Notes: a model not told the origin generated them from the letters alone. Positions 18,381 through 28,535 are shown, counted from the first letter of the stretch. The stretch: DNA of 64,000 bases from Streptomyces sp. ISL-96 (GCF_018614035.1 NZ_JAGGPA010000003.1:1-64000); one strand, 5' to 3'. Numbers and translations: made by a program.

Positions 18381-19985
18381 ATGTCCGAGCCCGAGACTGC
18401 CAACTCCGATGCACCCAGTCATACGACCGCGGGCAAGATCGCGGACTTGCAGCGCCGTATCGACGAAGCCACGCACGCCGGGTCCGCGCGCGCCGTCGAA
18501 AAGCAGCACGCCAAGGGAAAACTGACGGCGCGTGAGCGGATCGACCTGCTCATGGACGAGGGATCGTTCGTCGAGCTCGACGAGTTCGCCCGGCACCGCT
18601 CGACGAACTTCGGCATCGAGAAGAACCGCCCGTACGGCGACGGAGTCGTGACCGGCTACGGCACGGTCGACGGCCGCCCGGTCTGCGTCTACTCGCAGGA
18701 CTTCACGATCTTCGGCGGGTCGCTCGGCGAGGTCTACGGCGAGAAGATCGTCAAGGTCATGGACTTCGCGCTGAAGACCGGCTGCCCGGTCGTCGGCATC
18801 AACGACGGCGGCGGCGCGCGCATCCAGGAGGGTGTGGTCGCGCTCGGCCTGTTCGCCGAGATCTTCCGTCGCAATGTGCACGCCTCGGGCGTCGTACCGC
18901 AGATTTCGCTCATCGTCGGCCCGTGCGCGGGCGGCGCGGTCTACTCGCCCGCGATCACCGACTTCACGGTGATGGTCGACCAGACCTCGCACATGTTCAT
19001 CACCGGCCCGGACGTCATCAAGACGGTCACGGGTGAGGACGTGGGCTTCGAGGAGCTGGGCGGCGCGCGCACCCACAACACCACCTCCGGTGTCGCGCAT
19101 CACATGGCGGGCGACGAGAAGGACGCGATCGACTACGTCAAGTCGCTCCTCTCGTACCTCCCCTCGAACAATCTCAGCGAGCCGCCGGCCTTCCCGGAGG
19201 AGGCGGACCTGCACGTGTCGGACGAGGACCGCGAGCTCGACACGCTCATCCCGGACAGCGCGAACCAGCCGTACGACATGCACACGGCCATCGAGCACGT
19301 CCTCGACGACGGCGAGTTCCTGGAGACGCAGGCGCTCTTCGCGCCGAACATCGTCACCGGCTTCGGGCGGGTCGAGGGCCACCCGGTCGGCATCGTCGCC
19401 AACCAGCCGATGCAGTTCGCGGGCTGTCTGGACATCAACGCCTCCGAGAAGGCCGCGCGCTTCGTGCGCACGTGTGACGCCTTCAATGTGCCGGTGCTGA
19501 CGTTCGTGGACGTGCCGGGCTTCCTGCCGGGCGTGGACCAGGAGTACGGCGGCATCATCCGGCGCGGCGCCAAGCTGATCTACGCGTACGCGGAGGCGAC
19601 GGTCCCGCTGATCACCGTCATCACGCGGAAGGCCTTCGGCGGCGCGTACGACGTCATGGGCTCGAAGCACCTGGGCGCGGACCTCAACCTGGCGTGGCCG
19701 ACCGCGCAGATCGCGGTGATGGGCGCGCAGGGCGCGGTGAACATCCTGCACCGCCGTACGATCGCGGCATCCGTCGACGAGGCTGCCGCCGAGGCGACCC
19801 GCGCGGAGCTGATCGCCGACTACGAGGACACGCTGCTGAATCCTTACGTCGCCGCCGAGCGTGGCTACGTCGACGCGGTGATCATGCCGTCGGAGACGCG
19901 TCGGCACATCGTGCGCGGTCTGCGTCAGCTCCGTACGAAGCGGGAATCCCTCCCCCCGAAGAAGCACGGCAACATCCCGCTCTAG
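18381..19985 (+). CDS. pccB: Propionyl-CoA carboxylase beta subunit (carboxyltransferase)
   Basis: This 534-residue subunit transfers carboxyl from carboxybiotin to propionyl-CoA (and some acetyl-CoA), giving methylmalonyl-CoA for polyketides and odd-chain lipids. Both crotonase-fold halves are complete, with oxyanion-hole glycines in [11 protein letters not shown] and [14 protein letters not shown]. The Asp in GGAYD (about residue 424) matches the position known in S. coelicolor PccB (Asp422) to favour propionyl-CoA. The ATG has GGGAG-type pairing about 10 bases upstream. The epsilon subunit gene follows 15 bases after the stop. Confidence 0.96.
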   Translation: MSEPETANSDAPSHTTAGKIADLQRRIDEATHAGSARAVEKQHAKGKLTARERIDLLMDEGSFVELDEFARHRSTNFGIEKNRPYGDGVVTGYGTVDGRPVCVYSQDFTIFGGSLGEVYGEKIVKVMDFALKTGCPVVGINDGGGARIQEGVVALGLFAEIFRRNVHASGVVPQISLIVGPCAGGAVYSPAITDFTVMVDQTSHMFITGPDVIKTVTGEDVGFEELGGARTHNTTSGVAHHMAGDEKDAIDYVKSLLSYLPSNNLSEPPAFPEEADLHVSDEDRELDTLIPDSANQPYDMHTAIEHVLDDGEFLETQALFAPNIVTGFGRVEGHPVGIVANQPMQFAGCLDINASEKAARFVRTCDAFNVPVLTFVDVPGFLPGVDQEYGGIIRRGAKLIYAYAEATVPLITVITRKAFGGAYDVMGSKHLGADLNLAWPTAQIAVMGAQGAVNILHRRTIAASVDEAAAEATRAELIADYEDTLLNPYVAAERGYVDAVIMPSETRRHIVRGLRQLRTKRESLPPKKHGNIPL

Positions 19986-20000
19986 GAAGGGCCGCTGACG

Positions 20001-20207
20001 ATGATCAAGGTCATACGGGGCAACCCGACCCCGGAGGAGCTGGCCGCCGCCCTCGCGGTGGTCCAGGCACGCGCCGCGGCGGCGGCGGGCTCGCCGTCCG
20101 GCGTGGAGGAACCGCCGACCGCCTGGTCGGACCCGGCCAGGGTCGCCCGCCACCGGCTGCCGCAGCCGGGACCGACGGCGTGGGGCCGGACGTACTGGCC
20201 GGGCTAG
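20001..20207 (+). CDS. pccE: Acyl-CoA carboxylase epsilon subunit
   Basis: This 68-residue protein helps assemble the alpha and beta subunits of actinomycete propionyl-CoA carboxylase. It starts MIKVIRGNPTPEELAALA-like (MIKVIRGNPTPEELAAALAV) and ends with a Trp-rich tail GPTAWGRTYWPG, both hallmarks of the epsilon family. It is co-transcribed with pccB and followed 11 bases on by a strong hairpin. Confidence 0.92.
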   Translation: MIKVIRGNPTPEELAAALAVVQARAAAAAGSPSGVEEPPTAWSDPARVARHRLPQPGPTAWGRTYWPG

Positions 20208-20218
20208 GCAGACCACAC

Positions 20219-20250
20219 GAAGGCCGGACCCGCGAACGGGTCCGGCCTTC
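20219..20250. terminator. Strong bidirectional terminator after pccE
   Basis: A perfect 14-bp stem gaaggccggacccg/cgggtccggccttc with loop cgaa sits between pccE and the convergent SGNH hydrolase gene, 11 and 14 bases from their stops. Confidence 0.85.
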
Positions 20251-20264
20251 GGTATGCCGGGTAG

Positions 20265-21548
20265 CTAGAGGACCTCGGCGACGGTTTTGGCCATCAGCCG
20301 GTAGCCCGCGTCGTTGGGGTGCAGGGCGTCCCCGTAGTCGTACGCCGGGTTGAGGCGGTCGGCGTCGGCCGGGTCGGCGAGCGCCTTGTCGAAGTCGGCG
20401 TACGCGTCGAACTCGCCCGACGTACGGATCCAGTGATTGACCTCGTCGCTGACCCGCGCCGCGTGCTCGCCCCAGTGGTCGGACCCCTTGAGCGGCAGCA
20501 GGGTCGAACCAACGGCCCGCAGCCCCTTGGCGTGAGCGGCGCGGATCAGCTTGCGGTAGCCGGCGATGAGCTCGGCGGAGGAGACGACGGGTGCCGGCTT
20601 GTAGGTGGGCTGGTTCTTCGCCTCGCTGAAGCCGATGTCGTTGACGCCTTCGAGTACGACGACGGTGGAGACGCCGGGCTGGTCGAGGGCGTCGCGGCCG
20701 AAGCGGGCGGTGGCGCGTTCGCCGTACCAGGCGGAGTCGTTGAGGACGAGGTTGCCGCCGATGCCCTGGTTGACGACGGGGCGGCCGGTGCGCTCGGCGA
20801 GGGCGTCGGAGTAACGGCGATCGGTGTTCGGCGTCGAACCGAAACTGTCGGTGATGGAGTCCCCGAAGAGGACGATGCCGTTTTCGTTACGGACCCTTTT
20901 GTTACGGACCTCGACGCCGGTCAGGTAGTACCAGGACTGGGTGGTGTCGGTGAAGGCGGCACCGGAGGCGTCGACGCGGTGGTCGCCCTCGGCGCGGTAG
21001 GTGTCGGCCCAGGCCTGGGAGTGGAAAGTGGCGGGCCCGGTGGTGCCGGCCAGATAGAGGGTGACGGTGACGGACTCCAGCCGGTCCAGGGGCAGCTGGG
21101 CGGCGTCGCTGCGCAGCTCGCCACGGGCGGGGATCTCGACGGACCGCTTGCCGGAGAAGGTGAGGTGGCGGACGCTGCCGGCCTCGACGGCGGCGCCCTT
21201 GGCGGTACGGGCGATGGTGGCGCCGGTAACGCTCAGCGGCGAGGTCCCGTAGGCGTTGGAGAGGCGGATACGGGCCTGCTCACCGGCGCCGGTGACGCGG
21301 ACGACCTGGCGGACGGTCTGGCGGGAGAAGCCCTCCTGGGACCAGTTCGGGGTGAAGCCGGTGCTGGGCAGCTGCGGCGAGGCGCCCCAGGCGGCGGTCC
21401 AGCGGGCGGAGGCGGACTGGGCGGAGGGGGACTGGGCGGGGGCGGACTGGGCGGGGGAGGCCGGCTGCGCGGCGCCGAGGAGTCCGAGGGCGAGGGCGGA
21501 TGCGGCGACGGGTGCGGCGATGCGAGCGATTCGGCGGACGACGCTCAT
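20265..21548 (-). CDS. Secreted SGNH/GDSL hydrolase
   Basis: This 427-residue secreted esterase/lipase-like enzyme has a signal peptide (SVVRRIARIAAPVAASALAL) followed by a Pro/Ala/Gln/Ser repeat linker (PAQSAPAQSPSAQS). The SGNH catalytic domain has nucleophile block GDSITDSFGS, Gly in NQGIGGN, Asn in EGVNDIG, and Asp/His in DALHPNDAGYR near the C-terminus. A beta-rich N-terminal domain (about 60-230) precedes it. ATG 21548 has GGAAAGG eight bases upstream. The divergent TetR gene 70 bases away and operator-like repeats between them suggest direct repression. The substrate is unknown. Confidence 0.9.
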   Translation of the reverse strand: MSVVRRIARIAAPVAASALALGLLGAAQPASPAQSAPAQSPSAQSASARWTAAWGASPQLPSTGFTPNWSQEGFSRQTVRQVVRVTGAGEQARIRLSNAYGTSPLSVTGATIARTAKGAAVEAGSVRHLTFSGKRSVEIPARGELRSDAAQLPLDRLESVTVTLYLAGTTGPATFHSQAWADTYRAEGDHRVDASGAAFTDTTQSWYYLTGVEVRNKRVRNENGIVLFGDSITDSFGSTPNTDRRYSDALAERTGRPVVNQGIGGNLVLNDSAWYGERATARFGRDALDQPGVSTVVVLEGVNDIGFSEAKNQPTYKPAPVVSSAELIAGYRKLIRAAHAKGLRAVGSTLLPLKGSDHWGEHAARVSDEVNHWIRTSGEFDAYADFDKALADPADADRLNPAYDYGDALHPNDAGYRLMAKTVAEVL

Positions 21549-21557
21549 GACAAACCT

Positions 21558-21625
21558 TTCCCTAATGGGAAGCAAGTTCCGTTAAGCTGCGAGGACCGTA
21601 GCAGACTCGGAGCGTCTAATGGAAC
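21558..21625. promoter_or_regulatory. Three TTCCnnTTA half-sites between SGNH hydrolase and TetR genes
   Basis: ttccctaatgggaa (21558-21571) is a palindrome, gttccgttaag (21576-21586) repeats its half-site, and tctaatggaac (21615-21625) is the inverted copy overlapping the TetR start codon. This is the layout expected for autoregulated, divergent control. Confidence 0.55.
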
Positions 21626-22251
21626 AGAATTCCCGTTTGGGGCCCTCGTCGACCACGCCGGGGACGGTGCGCCCCGGCGGACGGACCGCCAAGGTCCGCA
21701 CCGCCGTGCTCGAAGCGACCCAGGAAGCACTGGTGGAGGGGGGCTTCCACGGCCTGAACATGGACCGCGTCGCGGCACAGGCGGGCGTCGGCAAGACGAC
21801 CGTCTACCGCCGCTGGGGCTCAGCGGCCGGCCTGGTCGCCGACCTGCTGCGCGACATGGCCGAGCAGTCGGTACCCGCCGCCGACACCGGCTCCCTCGAC
21901 GGAGACCTGCTGGCCAACGCCCGTCTCGTACGGCAGACCCTCACGGATCCGCGCATGGGCCCGGTCTTCCAGGCGGTCATCGCGGCGGCGGCGTGCGACG
22001 AGGAGTGCGCGCGTGCGCTGAACGGCTTCTACGCGACGCGCATCCGCGAGTGGTCGCCGTGCGTGGAGCGGGCGGCGGGGCGGGGCGAGGTCCCGGCCGG
22101 GACGGACCCGGGCGAGGTGATCCGTGCGGTGTCCGCCCCGCTCTACTACCGCTTCGCGGTGAGCCGGGAACCACTGGCGGAGGCGGACGCGGTGCGGGCG
22201 GCGGCGGTGGCGTTCGCTGCGGCGAAGGCGGGATCGTTCACCCGGAATTAG
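21619..22251 (+). CDS. TetR-family transcriptional regulator
   Basis: The 210-residue repressor has an N-terminal HTH domain (residues about 25-70, VAAQAGVGKTTVYRRW) and a C-terminal ligand-binding domain of the TetR_C_11/16 type with DPRMGPVFQAVIAAAA and APLYYRF. It starts at ATG 21619, itself within an operator-like half-site. Divergence from the secreted SGNH hydrolase suggests it controls that gene and itself. The ligand cannot be predicted. Confidence 0.88.
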   Translation: MEQNSRLGPSSTTPGTVRPGGRTAKVRTAVLEATQEALVEGGFHGLNMDRVAAQAGVGKTTVYRRWGSAAGLVADLLRDMAEQSVPAADTGSLDGDLLANARLVRQTLTDPRMGPVFQAVIAAAACDEECARALNGFYATRIREWSPCVERAAGRGEVPAGTDPGEVIRAVSAPLYYRFAVSREPLAEADAVRAAAVAFAAAKAGSFTRN

Positions 22252-22268
22252 TCCATTGGTACTGGGCC

Positions 22269-22290
22269 GCCTGAGTACACGTACTCAGGC
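22269..22290. promoter_or_regulatory. 22-bp palindrome upstream of the small membrane protein gene
   Basis: gcctgagtac-ac-gtactcaggc is a perfect 10-bp inverted repeat with 2-base spacing. It lies 17 bases after the TetR stop and 33 before the next ATG, so it may be a terminator, an operator, or both. Confidence 0.5.
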
Positions 22291-22322
22291 GCCGAGGCGG
22301 TTCCGCCCTCAGGATCGAAGGC

Positions 22323-22451
22323 ATGCTGTGGTCCGACCCGGAGAACGAGCCTCCGAAAGAGCTGCGCGAGACGCAGGCGATGCTCCGGCGCATGGGCGTG
22401 CTGCTGGCGCTGGCGATGGTGCTGGCGATGTTCGTACTCGGCATCCACTGA
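22323..22451 (+). CDS. mmpB: Small single-pass membrane protein, probably MmpB
   Basis: This 42-residue protein reads MLWSDPENEPPKELRE in a charged N-terminal half, followed by one hydrophobic helix (MGVLLALAMVLAMFVLGIH). It fits my recollection of the conserved Streptomyces family named morphogenic membrane protein MmpB, which sits between the carboxylase genes and maf; the name is a recollection, not a search result. Such proteins are involved in sporulation-related morphogenesis. Its frame has strong third-position G/C bias and ends at TGA 22449. It is easy to miss because of its length. Confidence 0.65.
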   Translation: MLWSDPENEPPKELRETQAMLRRMGVLLALAMVLAMFVLGIH

Positions 22452-22874
22452 CGGCGGCCGGGCCGGGGGTACGCCGGGCCTGCCTGCGGCGCTTTCCCCT
22501 ACCCGCCCCTTCCCGAAACTGGGGGACACCCCCAGCCCCCGAGCCACCCACCGGAGACGCTCACGTCCTTGCCCCGCCACAACCCGCAGCCGCCGACGGC
22601 GCCAAGCCACCCACCGGAGGCGCCCACGCACTCGCCCCCCCTCCAACGGGCGGGCGGGGTGGGGCAGCCGCTCGCCGCAGGCGGGGCCCTCCACCCACCG
22701 GCCCGCAGAGCCAAAACCGACGGCCGGGACCAGGGGCTCGCCCCATAGGCCGGCAGCCGCCAACCCCGGCAGGGCTGCTCGCGGCAGGGGCACCGCACAC
22801 CACCGCAAGCGCCGCAGGCGAAGCCCCCGCCCGCCCGCCCGGCAGGAGTACCGGCGCCTCGTACGATGAACCGC
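22452..22874. other. Intergenic region with short repeats
   Basis: No gene is supported in these 423 bases. The stretch holds the inverted copy of the gggaaggggcgggt repeat (about 22480-22518) and two near-identical direct repeats gccacccaccggag (22543 and 22606, followed by cgctcacg/cgcccacg). It is extremely C-rich. The maf promoter must lie near its right end. Confidence 0.6.
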
Positions 22875-23480
22875 ATGACAGATCCGCGCCGCCGCCTCGT
22901 CCTCGCCTCCGCCTCCCCCGCCCGCCTCGCGCTCCTGCGCCAGGCCGGGCTCGCTCCCGAGGTGGTCGTCAGTGGCGTCGACGAGGACGCGGTCACCGCC
23001 CCCACCCCCGGCGAGCTCGCGCTCGTACTGGCAGAGGCGAAGGCCACTTCCGTCGCCGCCCGCCCCGAGGCCGCCGACGCCCTCGTCATCGGCTGCGACT
23101 CCGTACTCGAACTCGACGGACAGGCCCTCGGCAAGCCCACCGACGCCGAGGACGCCACCGCCCGCTGGAAGTCCATGCGGGGCCGCTCCGGCATCCTCCA
23201 GACCGGCCACTGCGTGATCGACACCGCCACCGGACGCCGCGCCTCCGCCACCGCGTCCACCACGGTCCGCTTCGGCGAGCCGACAGACGCCGAGATCGCC
23301 GCGTACGTCGCTACCGGCGAACCCCTCCACGTCGCCGGCGCCTTCACCCTCGACGGCCGCTCGGCCCCGTTCATCGACGGCATCGACGGCGACCCCGGCA
23401 ACGTCATCGGCCTGTCGCTGCCCCTGCTGCGCCGCCTCCTCGCCGACCTCGGTACGCCGATCACCGCCCTCTGGGCATGA
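22875..23480 (+). CDS. Maf-family nucleoside triphosphate pyrophosphatase
   Basis: This 201-residue housecleaning enzyme hydrolyses non-canonical or pyrimidine nucleoside triphosphates and is linked to division arrest in bacteria. It shows the Maf start [18 protein letters not shown], the [10 protein letters not shown] active-site block and the C-terminal [20 protein letters not shown] 22875 is preferred over 22866 because homologues start at MTD; both have weak ribosome-binding sites. Its last 20 bases overlap the 3' end of the convergent MocR gene. Confidence 0.9.
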   Translation: MTDPRRRLVLASASPARLALLRQAGLAPEVVVSGVDEDAVTAPTPGELALVLAEAKATSVAARPEAADALVIGCDSVLELDGQALGKPTDAEDATARWKSMRGRSGILQTGHCVIDTATGRRASATASTTVRFGEPTDAEIAAYVATGEPLHVAGAFTLDGRSAPFIDGIDGDPGNVIGLSLPLLRRLLADLGTPITALWA

Positions 23481-24972
23481 CGGCCAGCGCACTGCCCAGC
23501 GTCGCCACGCCCTCCGCGATCCCGCCCGGCGAGGTAGCGGCGTAACCGAGCACAAGACCGGGCCGGCCGGCCCGCTGCCTGTGCCACGACAGCGGCTGCA
23601 CCTTCACGCCGCGCGCGAGCGCCGCCGCCGCCAACTCGGTGTCGGGGAATCGCGCGCCGGGGAAGGTGATCATCAGGTGCAGCCCCGCCGCCGCACCGTG
23701 TACCACCGCCCCCGGAAGGTGCTCCGCGATCGCCGCGATCATCGCGTCCCGGCGCCGCCGGTGCCGCCCGCGCAGCAGGCGCAGGTGGCGTTCCATCTCG
23801 CCCGACTCCATCAACCGCGCCAGCACCAGCTGCGGCAGCACCGCGTTGCCGAGGTCCGCGAACCGCTTCGCGTCCACCAGCGCGTCCCGGTACTTCGGCG
23901 GCGCCAGCATCCACCCCACCCGCAGCGCGGGCGCGAGCAGCTTGGACACGCTCCCGGCGTAGCAGACCTGCTCCGGGAGCACGGACCGCAGCGCGGGCAC
24001 CGGCGGCCGGTCGTAGCGATGCTCGGCGTCGTAGTCGTCCTCGACGATCAGGCCACCCTCCCCCGCCCACCGCATCAGCTCCCGGCGCCGTACGCCGCCG
24101 AGCACCACCCCGGTCGGAAACTGGTGCGCCGGAGTGAGCAGAACCGCCCGCGCACCGGTGGCGCGCAGTTCGTCGACCCGTACGCCCTCCGCGTCGACCG
24201 CGACCGGCGGCGTCTCCAGCCGCCGGTTGTGCAAATGCTGCCGGGCGCCGAGCGAGCCGGGATCCTCCACCGCCATCGCGGAGATCCCGTCGTCCCTGAG
24301 CACCTGCGCCAGCAGCGCCAGCCCCTGCGCGGTGCCTGACGTGATGAGGACGTCACCCGCGTCCACCCTGATCCCACGGTTACGGGCGAGCCAGTTCGCC
24401 ACGGCACGACGCAACCCCAGGGCGCCGCGCGGGTCCCCGTACCCGAGATCGGACGCCGAGAGCTCTTTCAGTACGGCGCGTTCCGCGCGCAGCCACGCCG
24501 CTCGCGGGAACGCGGCCAGATCGGGCACACCCGGCGACAGGTCGATGCGGGCCGGTGCGGCGCGCAGCGCGTCGAAGACGTCCGATCCCGGCGGCGTTAC
24601 GGCGAAAGGCGCCCCAGCAGCGGAAGCCGCAGCTGCAGCACCAGGAGCAGGAACAGGAACAACAGCGACCGGCGCCGCCACCACCACCGTTCCGCCCCGC
24701 CCCCGCCCCGCGACATGCCCGTCCTCCGTCAGGCGCTGGTACGCCTCCGTCACCACCCCCCGCGATACGCGCAGCTCTGCGGCGAGCACCCGAGTCGCCG
24801 GCAACCGGCTCCCCACCGGAAGGCTGCCGTCGGATATCGCGGCCCTGAGCCTGTCGGCCAGCCAGTCCGACAGCCCGCCGACGGGCGCGTCAGCGATGTT
24901 CAGCTGCAGGAAGTCCGACCCGGACGAGGCTGTTATGGACCGGTCGGAGACGTCGCCAATGGACCTGTTCAT
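23461..24972 (-). CDS. MocR/GabR-type regulator (GntR HTH + aminotransferase fold)
   Basis: The 503-residue protein joins an N-terminal winged helix (residues about 30-95; [20 protein letters not shown]) to a class I aminotransferase domain. PLP would bind the Lys in [16 protein letters not shown], and [11 protein letters not shown] supplies the Asp/Tyr pair. An Ala/Val/Pro-rich linker (about 100-140) joins the domains. MocR proteins sense amino acids or PLP compounds and regulate nearby transport or metabolism genes. The LysE exporter gene begins only 28 bases away on the other strand and is the likely target. Start ATG 24972. Confidence 0.9.
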   Translation of the reverse strand: MNRSIGDVSDRSITASSGSDFLQLNIADAPVGGLSDWLADRLRAAISDGSLPVGSRLPATRVLAAELRVSRGVVTEAYQRLTEDGHVAGRGRGGTVVVAAPVAVVPVPAPGAAAAASAAGAPFAVTPPGSDVFDALRAAPARIDLSPGVPDLAAFPRAAWLRAERAVLKELSASDLGYGDPRGALGLRRAVANWLARNRGIRVDAGDVLITSGTAQGLALLAQVLRDDGISAMAVEDPGSLGARQHLHNRRLETPPVAVDAEGVRVDELRATGARAVLLTPAHQFPTGVVLGGVRRRELMRWAGEGGLIVEDDYDAEHRYDRPPVPALRSVLPEQVCYAGSVSKLLAPALRVGWMLAPPKYRDALVDAKRFADLGNAVLPQLVLARLMESGEMERHLRLLRGRHRRRRDAMIAAIAEHLPGAVVHGAAAGLHLMITFPGARFPDTELAAAALARGVKVQPLSWHRQRAGRPGLVLGYAATSPGGIAEGVATLGSALAVMPRGR

Positions 24973-25000
24973 GAGGCCATTGTGTCGCCAGGGTGAGGGC

Positions 25001-25606
25001 ATGAGCATCGAGTTCTTACTGACTTCGCTGATTGTCGTCGCCACACCCGGCACCGGCGTGCTGTACACCATGGCGGCCGGCCTTTCACGCGGCGCCCGCG
25101 CGAGTATCGTCGCCGCGATCGGCTGCACCCTCGGCATCATTCCGCACATGGTGGCGGCGATAACGGGCCTCGCGGCGCTCCTCCACACCAGCGCGACGGC
25201 ATTCCAGATTCTGAAATACCTGGGCGTCGCCTATCTCCTCTACATGGCGTGGAGCACCCTGCGGGACAAGAACGCCCTGACGGCGGAGAAGGACACCGCA
25301 CCCCGCTCGGCGACCAAAGTCATCATCTCCGCCATTCTCATCAATATCCTCAACCCGAAACTCACGATCTTCTTCTTCGCGTTCCTGCCGCAGTTCGTGA
25401 GCGCGGGCGAGCCGAACGCCCTTTTGCGCATGGCCGAGTTGAGCGCCGTATTCATGCTGCTCACGTTCCTCGTCTTCGCCGCCTACGGGCGGTTCGCCGC
25501 CGCGATGCGGCGCCATGTCCTCTCGCGCCCCCGCGTCCTGACGTGGATGCGCAGGGTCTTCGCTGGCGCGTTCGCCGCCCTCGGCGCCCGCCTCGCGTTC
25601 CTCTAG
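25001..25606 (+). CDS. LysE-family amino-acid exporter
   Basis: This 201-residue membrane protein has five to six hydrophobic helices and the family marker PGTGVLYTMAAGLSRG near residue 15, plus NPKLTIFFFAFLPQF near 120. LysE/RhtB exporters expel amino acids or related compounds by proton exchange. Start ATG 25001 is 28 bases from the start of the divergent MocR gene. It has less extreme codon bias (several TTC/ATT/AAA codons) than its neighbours, as is normal for membrane proteins. Confidence 0.9.
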   Translation: MSIEFLLTSLIVVATPGTGVLYTMAAGLSRGARASIVAAIGCTLGIIPHMVAAITGLAALLHTSATAFQILKYLGVAYLLYMAWSTLRDKNALTAEKDTAPRSATKVIISAILINILNPKLTIFFFAFLPQFVSAGEPNALLRMAELSAVFMLLTFLVFAAYGRFAAAMRRHVLSRPRVLTWMRRVFAGAFAALGARLAFL

Positions 25607-25844
25607 CCCTTCGAGCGATCCCGAAAGCAGACCTGCTGTATTTACAGCACGCGGACGACATCTGGCATGACTTCCACTCGCCGCGGGAGAAATTCCCGGG
25701 AGGGCCGCAAATCGACCCAGCACCGCCGCGCCTCCAAATCCCTCCTCCGGCGGTTCAGGAAAGGAAAGTCGCTCCCCCGGATTCATCCACAGATCGACGC
25801 ATGCAATGCCGTCTCACTCGCATTCGCGATGCACGCGTCAGCCG

Positions 25845-26321
25845 TCAGACCGTCACCGGAGTCCCGCTCTCCGGCCCGGCCGGCGGAGTGTCCGAAGCGC
25901 CGGCGGAGCCGGGAACGCCACCCCGCTCGTCCCGCTTCCCGTACGCGATGACCGAGAGCACGACGAGGCCGAACGTGACCATCATCGCCACGAACGCCGC
26001 CCAGCCGACCAGCCCGACGCACAGCGCACCAAGCACCCCGTGCACCACCGCGCACGCGATCAGCAGGATCCGGCCGAGGCGGCCCGGCGGCCGGTCCGAG
26101 ACCGCCGCGCGCAGCAGGAGGACGCCGCACGCCACCAGGTAGAGGCCGAAGCCGCCGCCCATCAGATACGTCGACGTGGACATCACGTCGGAGTCCAGGC
26201 CTGCCAGGGACATCGACTGGCTGTTGACGACCTTGCCGAGGATCCAGTGCACGAACACGATCCCGACGGCTTCGACGAACAGCAAGGCCGCAGCCACGGC
26301 AGCTATCGGTCTGCGCGCCAC
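25845..26321 (-). CDS. Four-helix membrane protein of unknown function
   Basis: The product (about 158 residues from GTG 26321) has four hydrophobic stretches: AAVAAALLFVEAVGIVFVHW, then a loop with SMSLAGLDSDVMSTS, then YLMGGGFGLYLVACGVLLL, ILLIACAVVHGVLGALCVGL and AAFVAMMVTFGLVVLSVIA. The tail is hydrophilic with Gly/Pro/Ser. GTG 26321 is favoured by GGAAGAGG about 10 bases upstream; starts at 26330 and 26372 are in frame. It lies between the LysE gene and accA2 on the opposite strand. No family name is recognised. Confidence 0.7.
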   Translation of the reverse strand: MARRPIAAVAAALLFVEAVGIVFVHWILGKVVNSQSMSLAGLDSDVMSTSTYLMGGGFGLYLVACGVLLLRAAVSDRPPGRLGRILLIACAVVHGVLGALCVGLVGWAAFVAMMVTFGLVVLSVIAYGKRDERGGVPGSAGASDTPPAGPESGTPVTV

Positions 26322-26684
26322 GGCGCCCACCCTCTTCCGGCTGTTACCCCTAGTACGTACGCGACGCCCCAAACGCTACTAACGGGTAATCGTCCGTACA
26401 AGGGGTCGGGCCCCGCCGGTCCCGCGGCAAAGAATCAACCGCCCGTTCGTGGAGACTCGACAAAGAAAGCCCTCCCGCGACTGGCCGCCCGGACAGAGAC
26501 CTGCGCCACACCCGAGGGCTACTGTGCGGTGGAGGAACCCGTCGTACCGTGGTGCGACAAGGGAATTCGCGACGCGCGCGAGCCTCGCATCACGCTCCGT
26601 GTGGGCAAGCTCACTATTGGGGATGGGTCGTAGGGCCGTGTCGGCAGTCCCTAAACTCAGCTTGTTTCAAGGAGGGAGCCAATC
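26322..26684. other. Intergenic region upstream of accA2
   Basis: These 363 bases show no credible gene on either strand. The last 40 bases contain the accA2 ribosome-binding site aaggaggga. The rest probably holds the promoters of accA2 and the minus-strand membrane protein. Confidence 0.55.
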
Positions 26685-28439
26685 GTGCGCAAGGTGCTCA
26701 TCGCCAACCGAGGCGAAATCGCTGTCCGCGTTGCTCGGGCCTGCCGGGATGCCGGAATCGCGAGCGTAGCCGTCTACGCCGATCCGGACCGGGACGCTCT
26801 GCATGTCCGTGCGGCCGACGAGGCGTTCGCTCTGGGCGGTGACACCCCGGCCGCCAGCTACCTGGACATGGCCAAGGTGCTCCAGGCCGCCAAGGATTCG
26901 GGAGCTGACGCGGTTCACCCCGGGTACGGCTTCCTGTCCGAGAACGCCGAGTTCGCCCAGGCCGTGATCGACGCCGGTCTGACCTGGATCGGCCCGCCGC
27001 CGCAGGCCATCCGTGACCTCGGCGACAAGGTGGCGGCCCGGCACATCGCGCAGCGCGCGGGTGCCCCGCTCGTCGCCGGTACGCCGGACCCGGTCTCGGG
27101 CGCCGACGAGGTCGTCGCGTTCGCCGAGCAGAACGGTCTGCCGATCGCCATCAAGGCGGCGTTCGGCGGTGGCGGCCGCGGTCTGAAGGTCGCCCGTACG
27201 CTCGAAGAGGTCCCGGAGCTGTACGACTCCGCCGTCCGCGAGGCCGTCGCCGCCTTCGGGCGCGGCGAGTGCTTCGTCGAGCGCTACCTCGACAAGCCGC
27301 GCCACGTCGAGACGCAGTGCCTGGCCGACGCCCACGGCAACGTCGTGGTCGTCTCCACCCGTGACTGCTCGCTCCAGCGCCGCCACCAGAAGCTGGTGGA
27401 GGAGGCGCCCGCGCCGTTCCTGAGCGAGGCCCAGAACGCGGAGCTGTACCGCGCGTCGAAGGCCATCCTCAAGGAGGCCGGTTACGTCGGCGCCGGCACC
27501 GTCGAGTTCCTCGTCGGCGTGGACGGCACGATCTCCTTCCTGGAGGTCAACACCCGCCTCCAGGTCGAGCACCCGGTCTCCGAAGAGGTCACCGGCATCG
27601 ACCTGGTCCGCGAGATGTTCCGGATCGCCGACGGCGAAAAGCTCGGTTACGACGACCCGGCCGTGCGCGGGCACTCCATCGAGTTCCGCATCAACGGCGA
27701 GGACCCGGGCCGCGGCTTCCTGCCGGCCCCCGGCACGGTGACCGCCTTTGCGCCGCCGTCCGGCCCCGGTGTCCGCCTGGACGCGGGTGTCGAGACCGGG
27801 GCGGTCATCGGCCCGGCCTGGGACTCGCTCCTCGCCAAGCTGATCGTCACCGGCGCCACCCGCGAGCAGGCGCTCCAGCGCGCCGCCCGCGCGCTCGCGG
27901 AGTTCAACGTCGAGGGCATGGCCACGGCCATCCCCTTCCACCGCGCGGTCGTGGCGGACCCGGCGTTCACGTCCAGCCCCTTCACGATCCACACCCGGTG
28001 GATCGAGACGGAATTCGTCAACGAGATCCCGGCCTTCACCGTGCCGGGCGCGGACGCGGACGAGGACGAGGCCGGTCGCGAGACCATCGTCGTCGAGGTC
28101 GGCGGCAAGCGCCTGGAAGTCTCGCTGCCGTCCTCGCTGGGCATGACCCTGGCCCGCACCGGCCTGGCCGCGGGCGCCAAGCCCAAGCGCCGGGCCGCGA
28201 AGAAGTCCGGCCCGGCCGCCTCCGGTGACACCCTCGCCTCGCCCATGCAGGGCACGATCGTCAAGATCGCGGTCGAGGAGGGCCAGGAGGTCAATGAGGG
28301 CGACCTCGTCGTCGTACTGGAGGCCATGAAGATGGAGCAGCCGCTGAACGCGCACCGCTCCGGCACCGTCAAGGGCCTGGTCGCCGAAGTCGGCGCGTCC
28401 GTCACCTCCGGCGCCACGATCTGCGAGATCAAGGACTGA
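26685..28439 (+). CDS. accA2: Acyl-CoA carboxylase alpha subunit (biotin carboxylase + BCCP)
   Basis: This 584-residue subunit carboxylates its own biotin with bicarbonate and ATP, serving the acetyl/propionyl-CoA carboxylase with PccB or AccB and the epsilon subunit. The biotin carboxylase part starts [15 protein letters not shown] and has ATP-grasp motifs [10 protein letters not shown] and [17 protein letters not shown]. The C-terminal carrier domain ends [11 protein letters not shown] with the biotinyl Lys at about 549. It starts at GTG 26685 behind a strong aaggagggag site. Name assigned by similarity to S. coelicolor AccA2 and position beside maf/deoR. Confidence 0.95.
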   Translation: MRKVLIANRGEIAVRVARACRDAGIASVAVYADPDRDALHVRAADEAFALGGDTPAASYLDMAKVLQAAKDSGADAVHPGYGFLSENAEFAQAVIDAGLTWIGPPPQAIRDLGDKVAARHIAQRAGAPLVAGTPDPVSGADEVVAFAEQNGLPIAIKAAFGGGGRGLKVARTLEEVPELYDSAVREAVAAFGRGECFVERYLDKPRHVETQCLADAHGNVVVVSTRDCSLQRRHQKLVEEAPAPFLSEAQNAELYRASKAILKEAGYVGAGTVEFLVGVDGTISFLEVNTRLQVEHPVSEEVTGIDLVREMFRIADGEKLGYDDPAVRGHSIEFRINGEDPGRGFLPAPGTVTAFAPPSGPGVRLDAGVETGAVIGPAWDSLLAKLIVTGATREQALQRAARALAEFNVEGMATAIPFHRAVVADPAFTSSPFTIHTRWIETEFVNEIPAFTVPGADADEDEAGRETIVVEVGGKRLEVSLPSSLGMTLARTGLAAGAKPKRRAAKKSGPAASGDTLASPMQGTIVKIAVEEGQEVNEGDLVVVLEAMKMEQPLNAHRSGTVKGLVAEVGASVTSGATICEIKD

Positions 28440-28456
28440 CGCACAGCCGTACGTGA

Positions 28457-28490
28457 CTGAGGGCCCCGCCGAAACCGGCGGGGCCCTCAG
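28457..28490 (+). terminator. Terminator after accA2
   Basis: A perfect 15-bp stem ctgagggccccgccg/cggcggggccctcag with loop aaac lies 17 bases after the accA2 stop and just before the next gene. Confidence 0.85.
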
Positions 28491-28535
28491 CTCGCAATGG
28501 CATCCTGGAGACCGGAGCAGGAGAAGGGCAAGCCC

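Noticed and set aside
17394..20216. A 940-codon open frame on the minus strand through pccB
   Set aside because: It is the antisense of pccB fused to the true birA frame; only the birA part (17394-18275) has a start with family motifs, and pccB on the plus strand is unmistakable.
22248..23555. Long minus- and plus-strand frames across the maf upstream region
   Set aside because: They read through C-rich repeats and lack any domain; maf itself is clear from 22875.
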